In this document: one piece after another, positions 1-7,673 of the stretch
Layout: every line of letters starts with the position of its first letter
How positions within the stretch are numbered: the stretch's first letter is position 1
Assembly: GCA_003149555.1 (NCBI GenBank)
Contig: QCWE01000001.1
Location: forward strand, 708,546-772,545
Source of the DNA: Candidatus Aquiluna sp. XM-24bin5
Lineage (GTDB): Bacteria; Actinomycetota; Actinomycetia; Actinomycetales; Microbacteriaceae
Direction of reading: 5' to 3'
Length of the DNA stretch: 64,000 bases
Translations under genes and position numbers: made by a program
Notes under the pieces: generated by a model
What the model saw: only the letters and a program-made list of their open reading frames with translations
What the model was told of the DNA's origin: nothing
Database searches by the model: none

Positions 1-1398
1 GCCCTCATACCCGAGGCGATTGCCTTTTCTATCCTCGCTGGAGTAGATCCGAGGGTGGGGCTCTTCGCGAGCTTTGTAATGGCGATCACAACAGCGGTCC
101 TAGGTGGGCGGCCCGCGATGATTTCTGCGGCAACCGGTGCAGTCGCTCTGGTAATCGCCCCGGTCGCCAGGGACTACGGCATTGACTACTTCCTGGCGAC
201 CGTAATTCTCGCGGGTGTGTTTCAGCTCGTGCTGGGTGTCGCTGGAGCTGCGAAGTTGATGCGGTTTATCCCGCGCAGCGTGATGATTGGGTTTGTAAAC
301 TCCCTGGCAATCTTGATTTTCATAGCTCAGCTGCCCCACCTCATTGATGTGCCATTCGCGGTTTACCCATTGGTAGCACTGGGGCTGGTTGTGATGGTTG
401 TTCTTCCCCGCTTCACCAAAGTCATTCCGGCCCCACTAGTTGCAATCGTCCTTGTGATGGGAACTGTTTTGGTCATGGGCCTGAAGGTCCCAACCGTTGG
501 CGACGAGGGTGAGTTGCCCCAATCCCTTCCGGAGCTGCTAACCCCAAACGTCCCGCTAACGATTGAAACTTTCAACATAATTGCTCCGTTCGCTCTTGCC
601 ATGGCGCTGGTTGGTCTCCTGGAGTCGCTGCTTACAGCAAAGCTGGTTGACGAGATAACCGACACTCACTCACAAAAGACCCGTGAGACACTCGCTCAAG
701 GCGTTGGAAATATCATCAGCGGCTTCCTCGGCGGAATGGGAGGTTGCGCGATGATCGGCCAGACCATGATCAACGTCAAAGCCAGCGGCGCGCGAACACG
801 AATCTCGACCTTTTTAGCCGGTGTCTTTCTACTGCTCCTCGTTGTCGCGCTTGGTGAGTTTGTGCAAGCGATTCCTATGGCGGCGCTGGTGGCAGTGATG
901 ATCATGGTCAGCATTAGTACCTTCAATTTCCACTCCGTTGCTCTGGCAACCCTCAAGCGCATGCCCAAAAGCGAGACTCTAGTGATGGTCTCAACTGCTG
1001 CGGTCGTCGTCTGGACGCATAACCTTGCAATCGGAGTCATAGCGGGTGTCCTGGTGGCGATGGTGGCCTTCGCAAGGAGGGTGGCTCACTTCGCAAATGT
1101 GAAGCGGTCAGTTGGAGGAGATGATGAAATTCAAGCAGCTCTATACACCGTAGAAGGAGAGCTCTTCTTCGCCAGCAGTAACGATCTAACGACCCTGTTT
1201 GAATACACCGACGATCCTCACTATGTGGTCATCGACGTTTCGGCTTCACACATCTGGGACGCCTCGACTGTCGCCGCACTTGATTCGATTGTTACAAAGT
1301 ACGAGTCTCTAGGGAAAGAGGTCTACATCAAAGGCATGAACCAGGCCAGCGAAACACTGCATGCGAGGCTGGCCGGAAACTTTGGTGACAACATCTAG
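1..1398 (+). CDS. SulP/SLC26-family anion transporter, 5' end missing
   Basis: Secondary transporter of the SulP family, probably for sulfate, bicarbonate or a similar anion (the substrate cannot be read). The frame is open from base 1, and the first residues, ALIPEAIAFSILAGVDP, match the conserved SulP region after the first helix, so the start lies outside the window. Many hydrophobic segments follow, with GGRPAMISAATGA and GGMGGCAMIGQT as family-typical motifs. The last ~95 residues form a soluble STAS domain (VIDVSASHIWDASTVAAL). It converges with the HNH gene, the two stop codons overlapping by 4 bases. Family call is firm. Confidence 0.93.
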   Translation, partial: ALIPEAIAFSILAGVDPRVGLFASFVMAITTAVLGGRPAMISAATGAVALVIAPVARDYGIDYFLATVILAGVFQLVLGVAGAAKLMRFIPRSVMIGFVNSLAILIFIAQLPHLIDVPFAVYPLVALGLVVMVVLPRFTKVIPAPLVAIVLVMGTVLVMGLKVPTVGDEGELPQSLPELLTPNVPLTIETFNIIAPFALAMALVGLLESLLTAKLVDEITDTHSQKTRETLAQGVGNIISGFLGGMGGCAMIGQTMINVKASGARTRISTFLAGVFLLLLVVALGEFVQAIPMAALVAVMIMVSISTFNFHSVALATLKRMPKSETLVMVSTAAVVVWTHNLAIGVIAGVLVAMVAFARRVAHFANVKRSVGGDDEIQAALYTVEGELFFASSNDLTTLFEYTDDPHYVVIDVSASHIWDASTVAALDSIVTKYESLGKEVYIKGMNQASETLHARLAGNFGDNI

Positions 1399-1901
1399 GC
1401 AGCTTGCTGCTGCAAAGCCAAGAACTCCTGCCACTGCGGCATAGGTTTTTCCGCTCCCCTAACACTCCAGACCATACCCGTTGGCATCTTGGGTGTTACC
1501 CGGAGCTCCCAACCCATTTCTTGCGGCGTCTTGTCGCTCTTTGCGTTGTTGCACCTCAGGCAACAGGCAACCAGGTTCTCCCAGCTGTCCTGTCCGCCCC
1601 TAGATTTGGGGATCACGTGGTCAATGGTGTTCGCGCTCTTGCCGCAGTAGCCACAGCGGTGACCATCTCTGCGCAGCACGCCTCGTCTAGAGACCGGAAC
1701 CCTCCGTGAATTTGGAATCCGAACGTAGCGCTGGAGCAAAATGACCGCGGGCATGTCGAACTCTTGGCTTGCGCTACGCACCACCTCGCCTCCGGTTCCG
1801 GCTAGCACGGTTGCTTTTTGATTGAGGACCAATACGAGTGCCCTCTTGAAGGAAACGACCGCCAGCGGTTCGTAGCCTGCATTCAGTACGAGTGTGCGCA
1901 A
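1395..1901 (-). CDS. HNH endonuclease family protein
   Basis: Small predicted nuclease of 168 aa. The N-terminal half (VLNAGYEPLAVVSFKRALVL) is the conserved segment of a widespread actinobacterial HNH family. The C-terminal half has the zinc/HNH core: RCGYCG, then TIDHVIPKSRGG, then ENLVACCLRCNNAKSD, which supplies the metal-binding Cys pairs and the catalytic DH. Its biological role is unknown for most members of the family. The ATG at 1901 is preceded by AGGAGAA on the minus strand, which supports the start. A terminator-like hairpin lies 60 bp upstream, so expression may be attenuated or the gene may have its own promoter after that hairpin. Confidence 0.9.
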   Translation of the reverse strand: MRTLVLNAGYEPLAVVSFKRALVLVLNQKATVLAGTGGEVVRSASQEFDMPAVILLQRYVRIPNSRRVPVSRRGVLRRDGHRCGYCGKSANTIDHVIPKSRGGQDSWENLVACCLRCNNAKSDKTPQEMGWELRVTPKMPTGMVWSVRGAEKPMPQWQEFLALQQQAA

Positions 1902-1962
1902 GATGTTCTCCTATCGAATTCGCCCACACGGCTTGTGAGTATTCGGTATCGACCCCGGGAAC

Positions 1963-1990
1963 AAAAAACGCGCCGCAAAAATGCGACGCG
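1963..1990 (-). terminator. Rho-independent terminator, minus strand
   Basis: Stem 1969-1976 with 1983-1990 (8 bp, one mismatch), 6-base loop, followed on the minus strand by six T residues (1968-1963). It is upstream of the HNH start and well downstream of the NlpC/P60 gene, which already has its own terminator at 2135-2153. It may therefore end a separate short transcript or attenuate the HNH gene. Confidence 0.6.
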
Positions 1991-2066
1991 CGGTTTTCTC
2001 CGGCATGGGTATGCAGGGGTGTTGGTGGAGATGGATCCAGTTGCCATGCCTGGCTTGCATGTCTAG
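1963..2066 (-). ncRNA. Candidate small RNA or attenuator leader
   Basis: The stretch between two minus-strand terminators (2135-2153 and 1963-1990) has no convincing protein gene. A TTGACC at 2099-2094 with a weak TGAAGT 17 bases on could start a transcript near 2064. The predicted RNA can pair GGCATGG with CCATGCC around an internal loop before the terminator hairpin. I recognise no known RNA family. It could equally be the 5' leader of the HNH gene or plain spacer. Confidence 0.22.
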
Positions 2067-2124
2067 TGGCACTTCACCGCCCCTTCCCATGAAGGTCAAT
2101 ACTTGTAAAAGAGATTAAGTGGGT

Positions 2125-2155
2125 AAAAGCGAAACCCGCGTTAGAAACGCGGGCC
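2125..2155 (-). terminator. Terminator of the NlpC/P60 gene
   Basis: Perfect 8-bp stem (2135-2142 with 2146-2153), 3-base loop, then TTTCGCTTTT on the minus strand. It sits about 25 bp past the stop codon of the NlpC/P60 gene. Confidence 0.75.
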
Positions 2156-2176
2156 TTATTAGGTGAACTTTTGGGG

Positions 2177-2914
2177 TTAGTTTTGGATGTCAGCAAGCTT
2201 CACGATGTGGAAACGATCGGTGAAGATTGGCGCTAGCTTCACTCGGTCTCCCGGCTGTGGAGCGTGATAGAAATTGCCGTTACCCGCATAGATCCCGTTG
2301 TGGCTGTAGTCGTTGAATACGACAATGTCACCGGGGACCGCCTCCTCGATTGGCACCCGCTCGGCGTACCTTGCCTGCTGGTAAACGCTGTGTGGAAGCT
2401 CGATTCCAAACTGTGCGTAGACGAAAAGCACAAGCCCGGAGCAGTCAATGCCATTTGGAGTCTGGCCACCAAAGACGTATGGAGTCCCGACCACCTCTGC
2501 AGTTGCCTTCATGATGTTGGCACTGGTGATCTCGGAGAATCTTGGGCTCTCTAGATAGTCCTTGGCCAGAGGTCCGCGGTAGCGCTGAGAAGAGCGCTTC
2601 ACCTCAAACTCTGAGGCATCGGCCGGCTGGTACTCACCCCTGGTAAAGGAAACCGCCCTCACCGTAGCGACTGAGAGTCCCTGGGATGGGGCGGAGAGCT
2701 GGACCATTTCATTAGAGGTTGTAAGTCCCGAGATGGCGGTCGCCTCTGGAGAAAAACCGTAAGAGGGCAGCGCAAAGGTTGCCATCAGACCAGTTGCGGA
2801 AATCATGGTCCAGAAAGAGCGCAAGGTGCGACGAGCCGAGACCATGCTCTGGGCGCGCTCTGCTTTTCTTATCTCTTTGCGAGATGGCCTTGCATCAGCT
2901 GAAGCTGAACTCAA
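2177..2914 (-). CDS. NlpC/P60-family cell-wall hydrolase
   Basis: Predicted cysteine peptidase acting on peptidoglycan peptides outside the membrane. A short basic N-terminus (SRKEIRKAERAQ) precedes one hydrophobic segment (FWTMISATGLMATFALPSYG) that can act as signal or anchor. The C-terminal ~110 residues are the NlpC/P60 domain: GTPYVFGGQTPNGIDCSGLV with the catalytic Cys in DCSG, and the His in HNGIYAG. I chose the TTG at 2914 because GGAGG lies 7 bases before it and a promoter-like sequence lies just upstream. A GTG at 2983 would add 23 residues, has no ribosome binding site and overlaps the dtxR-like gene by 20 bases. Confidence 0.88.
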   Translation of the reverse strand: MSSASADARPSRKEIRKAERAQSMVSARRTLRSFWTMISATGLMATFALPSYGFSPEATAISGLTTSNEMVQLSAPSQGLSVATVRAVSFTRGEYQPADASEFEVKRSSQRYRGPLAKDYLESPRFSEITSANIMKATAEVVGTPYVFGGQTPNGIDCSGLVLFVYAQFGIELPHSVYQQARYAERVPIEEAVPGDIVVFNDYSHNGIYAGNGNFYHAPQPGDRVKLAPIFTDRFHIVKLADIQN

Positions 2915-2956
2915 AAGGAATCCTCCGAGAAGTTTTTCCGAACTTCTAACCAAAAA

Positions 2957-2987
2957 AGTATAACTAGATAGTGCCCTGTTCACACAA
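2957..2987 (-). promoter_or_regulatory. Probable promoter of the NlpC/P60 gene
   Basis: On the minus strand TTGTGT (2987-2982) and TTATAC (2963-2958) are separated by 18 bases, inside the last codons of the upstream regulator gene. Position fits a TSS about 35 bases before the TTG start at 2914. Confidence 0.45.
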
Positions 2988-3647
2988 AAACAGATGCTGC
3001 CCTATCGAGTCGTCAACCAGCAGCCCTTCTTGACGCCCGGCGGCTGTCAGAAGCTTTTCCCCCGATCGAATTACCAGGCTCGTTGCCACCTTCGGCAACA
3101 GACCCAACTGCCTAAGCTGACCCAGAATACTGGGGTCTAGCTGAAGCGGCTCTCCAATGCGGCAAAGCTCGTACTCGCCTCCTGTTAGCTCGCTCAGCGG
3201 CCGGCAGCCCTTGACCTCGGGTGCTGGGAGACCAAGTAGCTCAAGGCCGGGAATCGGCATGCCAAAGGGCGAGTGTGTTGGGTTATCGAGAATCTCTAGC
3301 AACCTGCGCTCAACGGCTTCGCTCATCACGTGCTCCCAGCGGCAGGCCTCCTCATGCACAGACTCCCAGTCGAGGCCAATAACCTCAACGAGCAGCAGCT
3401 CAGCAAGTCGATGCTTGCGCATTACCTCAATCGCTGTGAGGCGGCCCTCATCTGTGAAGTGGAGTTGGCGGTCCTGCTCGACTCTAAGGAGCCCATCGCG
3501 CTCCATCCGCGCAACTGTTTGGGAGACTGTGGGCCCGGAGTGGTCGAGGCGCTCGGCAATGCGAGCGCGCATGGGAGTGATGCCCTCCTCCTCAAGCTCC
3601 AAGATCGCCTTGAGATACATCTCGGTTGTGTCGATTAGGTCAGTCAT
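2964..3647 (-). CDS. ideR: Iron-dependent repressor, DtxR/IdeR family
   Basis: Metal-sensing repressor, 227 aa. The N-terminal winged helix (ITPMRARIAERL, SGPTVSQTVARMERDGLL) closely follows mycobacterial IdeR. The dimer and metal domain contains the usual ligands: the Met in TTEMYL, KHR, and EEACRWEHVMSE with its Cys, Glu and His. The last ~75 residues form the SH3-like domain. Members repress iron uptake and related genes with Fe(II); Fe is preferred over Mn by likeness to IdeR (inference). ATG at 3647 has AGGAAA before it. It is divergent from serC with a 57-bp shared upstream region. I saw no consensus iron box in this window. Confidence 0.92.
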   Translation of the reverse strand: MTDLIDTTEMYLKAILELEEEGITPMRARIAERLDHSGPTVSQTVARMERDGLLRVEQDRQLHFTDEGRLTAIEVMRKHRLAELLLVEVIGLDWESVHEEACRWEHVMSEAVERRLLEILDNPTHSPFGMPIPGLELLGLPAPEVKGCRPLSELTGGEYELCRIGEPLQLDPSILGQLRQLGLLPKVATSLVIRSGEKLLTAAGRQEGLLVDDSIGQHLFLCEQGTI

Positions 3648-3704
3648 CTAATTTCCTGTGGCTATAGAAGAACACTAATAAAGCCGGAGGCTAAACTTAC
3701 CGCC

Positions 3705-4820
3705 ATGGCCCAGATTGTGATCCCAGAGAACCTAAAACCAAAGGACGGCAGGTTTGGCTGTGGTCCATCAAAGATGCGCCCCGAGCAGCTCAATAGCTTT
3801 GTGAAGTTTGCTGGCGAGCACATGGGCACCTCTCACCGCCAGATGCCGATTCGCAACCTGGTGGGCGAGCTCAAGGGCGGCCTTGTTGAACTATTTAGAG
3901 CTCCTGATGGCTATGAGGTGATCCTGGGTAACGGAGGAGCTTCCGCATTCTGGGATGCCGCCACCTACTCACTCGCGGAGCGCAAGGGTCAGGCCCTGGT
4001 GCACGGCGAGTTTGGAAGTAAGTTTGCAAAGATTCTTGGAGCTCCCTGGCTAGACAGCCCGACTGTGGTTTCGGCCGAACCCGGCACCCGAGGAGAACTG
4101 GTTGCTGAGGCGGGGGTTGACATCTATGCCTACCCCCACAACGAAACTTCGGCGGGAGTCGTTGCTCCCGTGAAGCGGGTGGTTGGCGCGGACGAGGATG
4201 CCCTGATGCTGACTGACGCAACCAGTGCCGCTGGTGGTATTGACTTTGAGCTCAGTGAAACCGATGCCTATTACTTCGCCCCGCAGAAGAACTTCGCCTC
4301 AGACGGCGGGCTCTGGTTGGCAATGGTCTCGCCTAAGGCGATTGCTCGAATCGAGAAAGTTGCCGCCTCAGACAGGTACGTCCCCAACATCCTCAGCTTG
4401 AAGCTTGCACTTGATAATTCGCGCGATAACTACACGCTCAACACCCCAGCGCTAGCGACCATCTTCTTCATGAACGAGCAGGTGAAGTGGATCAACCAAA
4501 ACGGAGGGCTCAGGTGGGCGGACGCAAGGACCAAGCAGAGCTCCCAGCTGCTCTTTGATTGGGCCGAGCGCACAGAGATAACTCATGCCTTTGTCGAGAA
4601 TCCCGAGCACCGTTCTCAGGTAGTGGCGACAATCAACTTTGATAAAAGCGTCGATGCCCTAGAGGTCGCAGGGATTCTCAGAGAAAACGGCATCGTTGAC
4701 ACCGAGCCATATCGAAAGCTCGGGAAGAACCAGCTAAGAATCGCAACCTTTGTCTCAATCGAGCCGTCAGATATCGAGGCGCTTATCGAGTGCATAGATT
4801 ACGTGCTGGAGAGAATGTGA
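3705..4820 (+). CDS. serC: Phosphoserine aminotransferase
   Basis: PLP enzyme making phosphoserine from 3-phosphohydroxypyruvate and glutamate in serine synthesis (and in pyridoxal phosphate synthesis where that route exists). 371 aa, the actinobacterial type. Visible motifs are FGCGPSKMRPEQL near the N-terminus, GNGGASAFWDAA in the phosphate-binding region, TDATSAAGG, and the PLP-lysine region FAPQKNFASDGGLW. GGAGG is 14 bases before the ATG, farther than usual, and TAAACT lies 8 bases before it, so a leaderless message is possible. Its TGA overlaps the GTG start of the DUF2530 gene. Confidence 0.95.
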   Translation: MAQIVIPENLKPKDGRFGCGPSKMRPEQLNSFVKFAGEHMGTSHRQMPIRNLVGELKGGLVELFRAPDGYEVILGNGGASAFWDAATYSLAERKGQALVHGEFGSKFAKILGAPWLDSPTVVSAEPGTRGELVAEAGVDIYAYPHNETSAGVVAPVKRVVGADEDALMLTDATSAAGGIDFELSETDAYYFAPQKNFASDGGLWLAMVSPKAIARIEKVAASDRYVPNILSLKLALDNSRDNYTLNTPALATIFFMNEQVKWINQNGGLRWADARTKQSSQLLFDWAERTEITHAFVENPEHRSQVVATINFDKSVDALEVAGILRENGIVDTEPYRKLGKNQLRIATFVSIEPSDIEALIECIDYVLERM

Positions 4821-5044
4821 AGCTTTTCGTCCGCCACGTGGAGCGCAAACCCGATCCTGAGCCGGTAAACGTAAATCAGAAACTAGTCGTTTTTGTCGGA
4901 ACTGGCGTCTGGGTCGTCGTTCTTATCGTCCTGCTCGCGTTTTACCAGTCGCTTGCGGACGCGGGTCTTCTTTGGTGGCTCCACACCGCCATCGTTGGCA
5001 TCCTGCTCGGCGGTGTCGCCTACCTCATGGTCAGAAACAACTGA
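4817..5044 (+). CDS. DUF2530 small membrane protein
   Basis: 75 aa with two predicted helices (VVFVGTGVWVVVLIVLLAFY and LHTAIVGILLGGVAYLMV) after a short polar N-terminus; this order and the WWLHT motif fit the actinobacterial DUF2530 family, whose function is unknown. GTG at 4817 overlaps the serC stop (ATGTGA) and has GGAGA 6 bases before it, suggesting translational coupling. Its last 162 bases are antisense to, and codon-aligned with, the C-terminal tail of the DUF3027 gene. Confidence 0.82.
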   Translation: MKLFVRHVERKPDPEPVNVNQKLVVFVGTGVWVVVLIVLLAFYQSLADAGLLWWLHTAIVGILLGGVAYLMVRNN

Positions 5045-5404
5045 GCCCATCTCGCTAATCAAGGCATCAGCCTCTGCATCAGTCTTTGCTCTGCCTTCTT
5101 CGCGGAGCTGGCGCCTGAATTCCTTCAGCCGCTCCGACCAGGGCACCCACTCGGGAGCGAGCTTGGCGTCGGGACCGGCGACCATATTGATCTCGGAGAT
5201 GGTTGCGGCCTTGCGCTTGTCGGGCTGAGTGAGAGTAACGACCCAATGCCATCCTGAGTAGCCCTTGGCGGTCGATTCGAAGTGGAGCTCCACGACACCT
5301 TTGACTTCCTCACTCTGCGAGAGGAACTTCCCAAAGCTGCCCTCGGAAAAGTCATTCAGGGCAGACGTTGCCAGAGTTACTAGCTTGTTATCCTTCGAGC
5401 TCAT
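4883..5404 (-). CDS. DUF3027 family protein
   Basis: 173 aa, function unknown, found mainly in actinobacteria. The family signature is the segment GYSGWHWVVTLTQ followed by GPDAKLAPEWVPWSERL. The first ~120 residues look folded. The last 53 residues are a disordered, charged tail (DDKNDDPDASSDKND at the end) encoded opposite the DUF2530 gene. The start overlaps the upstream cold-shock-domain gene by 17 bases, so the two are probably one operon read leftwards. Confidence 0.85.
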   Translation of the reverse strand: MSSKDNKLVTLATSALNDFSEGSFGKFLSQSEEVKGVVELHFESTAKGYSGWHWVVTLTQPDKRKAATISEINMVAGPDAKLAPEWVPWSERLKEFRRQLREEGRAKTDAEADALISEMGSVVSDHEVGDTAEQDANDGGVEPPKKTRVRKRLVKREQDDKNDDPDASSDKND

Positions 5405-5768
5405 CTGCCACTCGTCTCAGTAGCTGCGCTACCTTGCGTCCGTGGGTTTCCTCTGGATATTTGCCACGCTTTAGGTTTCCACCAACTTGATCCAACAGCC
5501 GGATCAGATCTTCAGTGATCACCGCGAGATCCTCAGCTGGCTTGCGGCTAGCCGAGGAAAGGGTTGGGACCTCAAGAATTCTCAGGGAGAGCGCCTGCGC
5601 CCCTTTGCGGCCATCGACAATGCCGTACTCGACCCTCGTGCCGGGCCTGATGGTTGCGCTTCCCTGAGGAAGTGCGGAGGCATGCAGGAATACCTCGGTG
5701 CCATCATCGCCCGCAATGAAACCGAAGCCCTTGTCGTCGTCAAAAAACTTGACCTTGCCTGTTGGCAT
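5388..5768 (-). CDS. Cold-shock-domain protein with C-terminal extension
   Basis: 126 aa. Residues 1-66 are a cold shock domain with the RNA/DNA-binding motifs KGFGFIAG and EVFLHASAL. The remaining 60 residues are helical and charged, unlike the usual 67-aa CspA, so this is the longer actinobacterial type. ATG at 5768 is preferred because family members begin MPTGKVKFF; a TTG at 5783 would add five residues. It is the first gene of the leftward pair with the DUF3027 gene. Confidence 0.88.
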   Translation of the reverse strand: MPTGKVKFFDDDKGFGFIAGDDGTEVFLHASALPQGSATIRPGTRVEYGIVDGRKGAQALSLRILEVPTLSSASRKPAEDLAVITEDLIRLLDQVGGNLKRGKYPEETHGRKVAQLLRRVADELEG

Positions 5769-5825
5769 TTTTCCCACTTTCAACTGAACCGAGGCAAGTG
5801 TAGCCGAAAGGCTTAGGCTTGTCTG

Positions 5826-6065
5826 ATGGCCAAAAACAACAATCCACGCCGCCTCGAGCAGGTGCTCGGCGCTATGGCCGTTGGTGTCATTGGCCTGTCA
5901 GTCATCTCAATTCTCACCACCCTGCTGATGGTTTTCTTTGGAGCCGAAAATCTGCCCGTGATTCTGGCTCAGCTGCCGCTCATTGGTTTGCCAGTTGGAT
6001 TTCTCATAATCATTGCGATGCTCGTGGCAGCAATCATTCGGCGCTCGCGTGAGGCCAGGGACTAA
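5826..6065 (+). CDS. Small two-helix membrane protein
   Basis: 79 aa with two predicted transmembrane helices (about residues 12-38 and 45-70) and a basic C-terminus (RRSREARD). I do not recognise a domain. It is immediately followed by the TTG start of the helicase-associated gene at 6066, so the three genes 5826-9302 probably form one operon. There is no clear ribosome binding site before the ATG. Confidence 0.72.
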   Translation: MAKNNNPRRLEQVLGAMAVGVIGLSVISILTTLLMVFFGAENLPVILAQLPLIGLPVGFLIIIAMLVAAIIRRSREARD

Positions 6066-7664
6066 TTGAGTTCAATACTCAGCCTCGCCGGCAAACTCAG
6101 GGAGCTCTCGCCGAGCGATCTCCAACAGGTCCTTGCAGACATGGTTGGTAACTCAGCAGGTTGTAAGGACCTCTTTGATCTCTCCCGCCTTCTGCTGACA
6201 GGCCGTGAGCTGGAATCTCGCATCCGGAAACTGCCTGCCAAAGACCTAGAACTTCTTGCAGCAGGCAAGAGTTCAAAGAACCTTCAAGCTAGCTATCTCG
6301 CAGACAGCAAGCCATTCCCAGAGACCATCGAAGCGCTGGAGCGAATCGAGCCCGGGAAGAGGCCGAGACTGGATGTTGCAGGTGGCAACCTGTCCGCCTA
6401 CGAAACCATGCTCTGTCTCACAGAAATTCACTACGCGCTCGAGCAACATTGGTTCGATGTAATGAAGACAGGTCTGCGGGCGCAGGATGCCAAGTTAGTC
6501 GCCGAGAAGCTCAAATGGCAAAGCAAGGATGTCCAGCTGCGATTCCGCCTTGGGATGCGCGCTGGCCACTTTGCCGAGCACCTTGGACGCTGGGTAACCA
6601 CCGAGGTGGGTCAAAAGTGGCTAACCAAAACCAGGGAGCAGGCGCTCAGCCAGCTGATCGAGAGTATTTGGGATCTGCCTCCCGTCAAAATCTCTGAAGG
6701 CCCAATCATCGATCAACTCCTGGGGGCATTTCCGCTCATGGTTACGAGCAACCTTGCTGTCTTGGATTTCGGACCCACCCTAGGACTGCTTGATGGCCAG
6801 GTCGCCCTCAAGCCAATGACACTGGGCTCGAAGGGGGCAGCAAAAGAGATTGCCGAGAATCTGCCAGTAGCAGAGGATCGGCTGATTGTTCAGGGAGACC
6901 TTTCCATTGTTTGCCCGTCCCCACTCACCGCCAAGCTCCATAAGCAGCTCGACTCCTTTGCCGATAGTGAGGACCTCGGGCTGGCGTCTAGGTTCCGGCT
7001 CAGTGCGCTTTCCCTCTCGCACCACCTAGAGACAGGAGGCAGCCTAAAAGATGTTCGCAAGACACTGGCTGACCTAAGTGGCAAAAGCCTCCCTCAACCG
7101 GTTGAGTATCTGCTCAGCGAGGTCGAGGCCAAGTTCGGAAGGCTAACCATAGCCAGAAGCGCCGAGACGACAATTGTCAGCTCGACCGATGAGATCCTGC
7201 TGACCCAGATCAAGAACGAACGAGCGCTCAACCACCTAAGCCTCGCTGGTTCCTCAGGTGCTCTTCGTAGCCCTAGCTCAGTTGAGCTTTGCTATTTTTC
7301 ACTTCGCGATGCCGGTTACGCAGCGGTAATGCTTGATGAAAATAAACGAATTGTCTCCCCCAGGTTCACAGCATCATTAGCCCACGAGGTTCAAAGCGAC
7401 GATGAACTAGCAGCCCGGGCAAAGGGCCTGCTCAGCAGTGAGAAGACTGCAGCTGACCCATCGGATGTGCTGAGGCAACTGGAGTTTGCTCTAAAGAACA
7501 AGCTAAAAGTTCAGCTCAAGATTGAACTACCAAATGGCATTGAAGAGGAATTCCTGCTGACTCCGCTTGGGCTTGGTGCAGGAAGGCTCAGAGGGCGAGA
7601 CGAGGAGCGTCAGGCAGAGCGGACGCTACCGGTCTCAAGAATCAAATCAGTCGTGCTCAGTTAG
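6066..7664 (+). CDS. XPB-helicase-associated protein (Helicase_C_3-like)
   Basis: 532 aa. Actinobacteria commonly carry a gene of this kind beside their XPB helicase, encoding a protein related to a helicase-associated domain without the ATPase motifs. I see no Walker A or DEAD box. Helix-rich sequence with no signal peptide suggests a cytoplasmic partner, perhaps DNA-binding. The ORF starts with TTG directly after the stop of the previous gene, with CAGGGA upstream. The XPB gene begins 9 bp after its stop. The function is inferred from the pairing only. Confidence 0.8.
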   Translation: MSSILSLAGKLRELSPSDLQQVLADMVGNSAGCKDLFDLSRLLLTGRELESRIRKLPAKDLELLAAGKSSKNLQASYLADSKPFPETIEALERIEPGKRPRLDVAGGNLSAYETMLCLTEIHYALEQHWFDVMKTGLRAQDAKLVAEKLKWQSKDVQLRFRLGMRAGHFAEHLGRWVTTEVGQKWLTKTREQALSQLIESIWDLPPVKISEGPIIDQLLGAFPLMVTSNLAVLDFGPTLGLLDGQVALKPMTLGSKGAAKEIAENLPVAEDRLIVQGDLSIVCPSPLTAKLHKQLDSFADSEDLGLASRFRLSALSLSHHLETGGSLKDVRKTLADLSGKSLPQPVEYLLSEVEAKFGRLTIARSAETTIVSSTDEILLTQIKNERALNHLSLAGSSGALRSPSSVELCYFSLRDAGYAAVMLDENKRIVSPRFTASLAHEVQSDDELAARAKGLLSSEKTAADPSDVLRQLEFALKNKLKVQLKIELPNGIEEEFLLTPLGLGAGRLRGRDEERQAERTLPVSRIKSVVLS

Positions 7665-7673
7665 GCTTAATCG

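Noticed and set aside
1911..2099. 62-aa minus-strand ORF between HNH and NlpC/P60 genes
   Set aside because: It reads through the terminator hairpin at 1963-1990 and has no homology-like features.
3648..3704. Iron box between ideR and serC
   Set aside because: No match to the 19-bp palindromic consensus in this gap.
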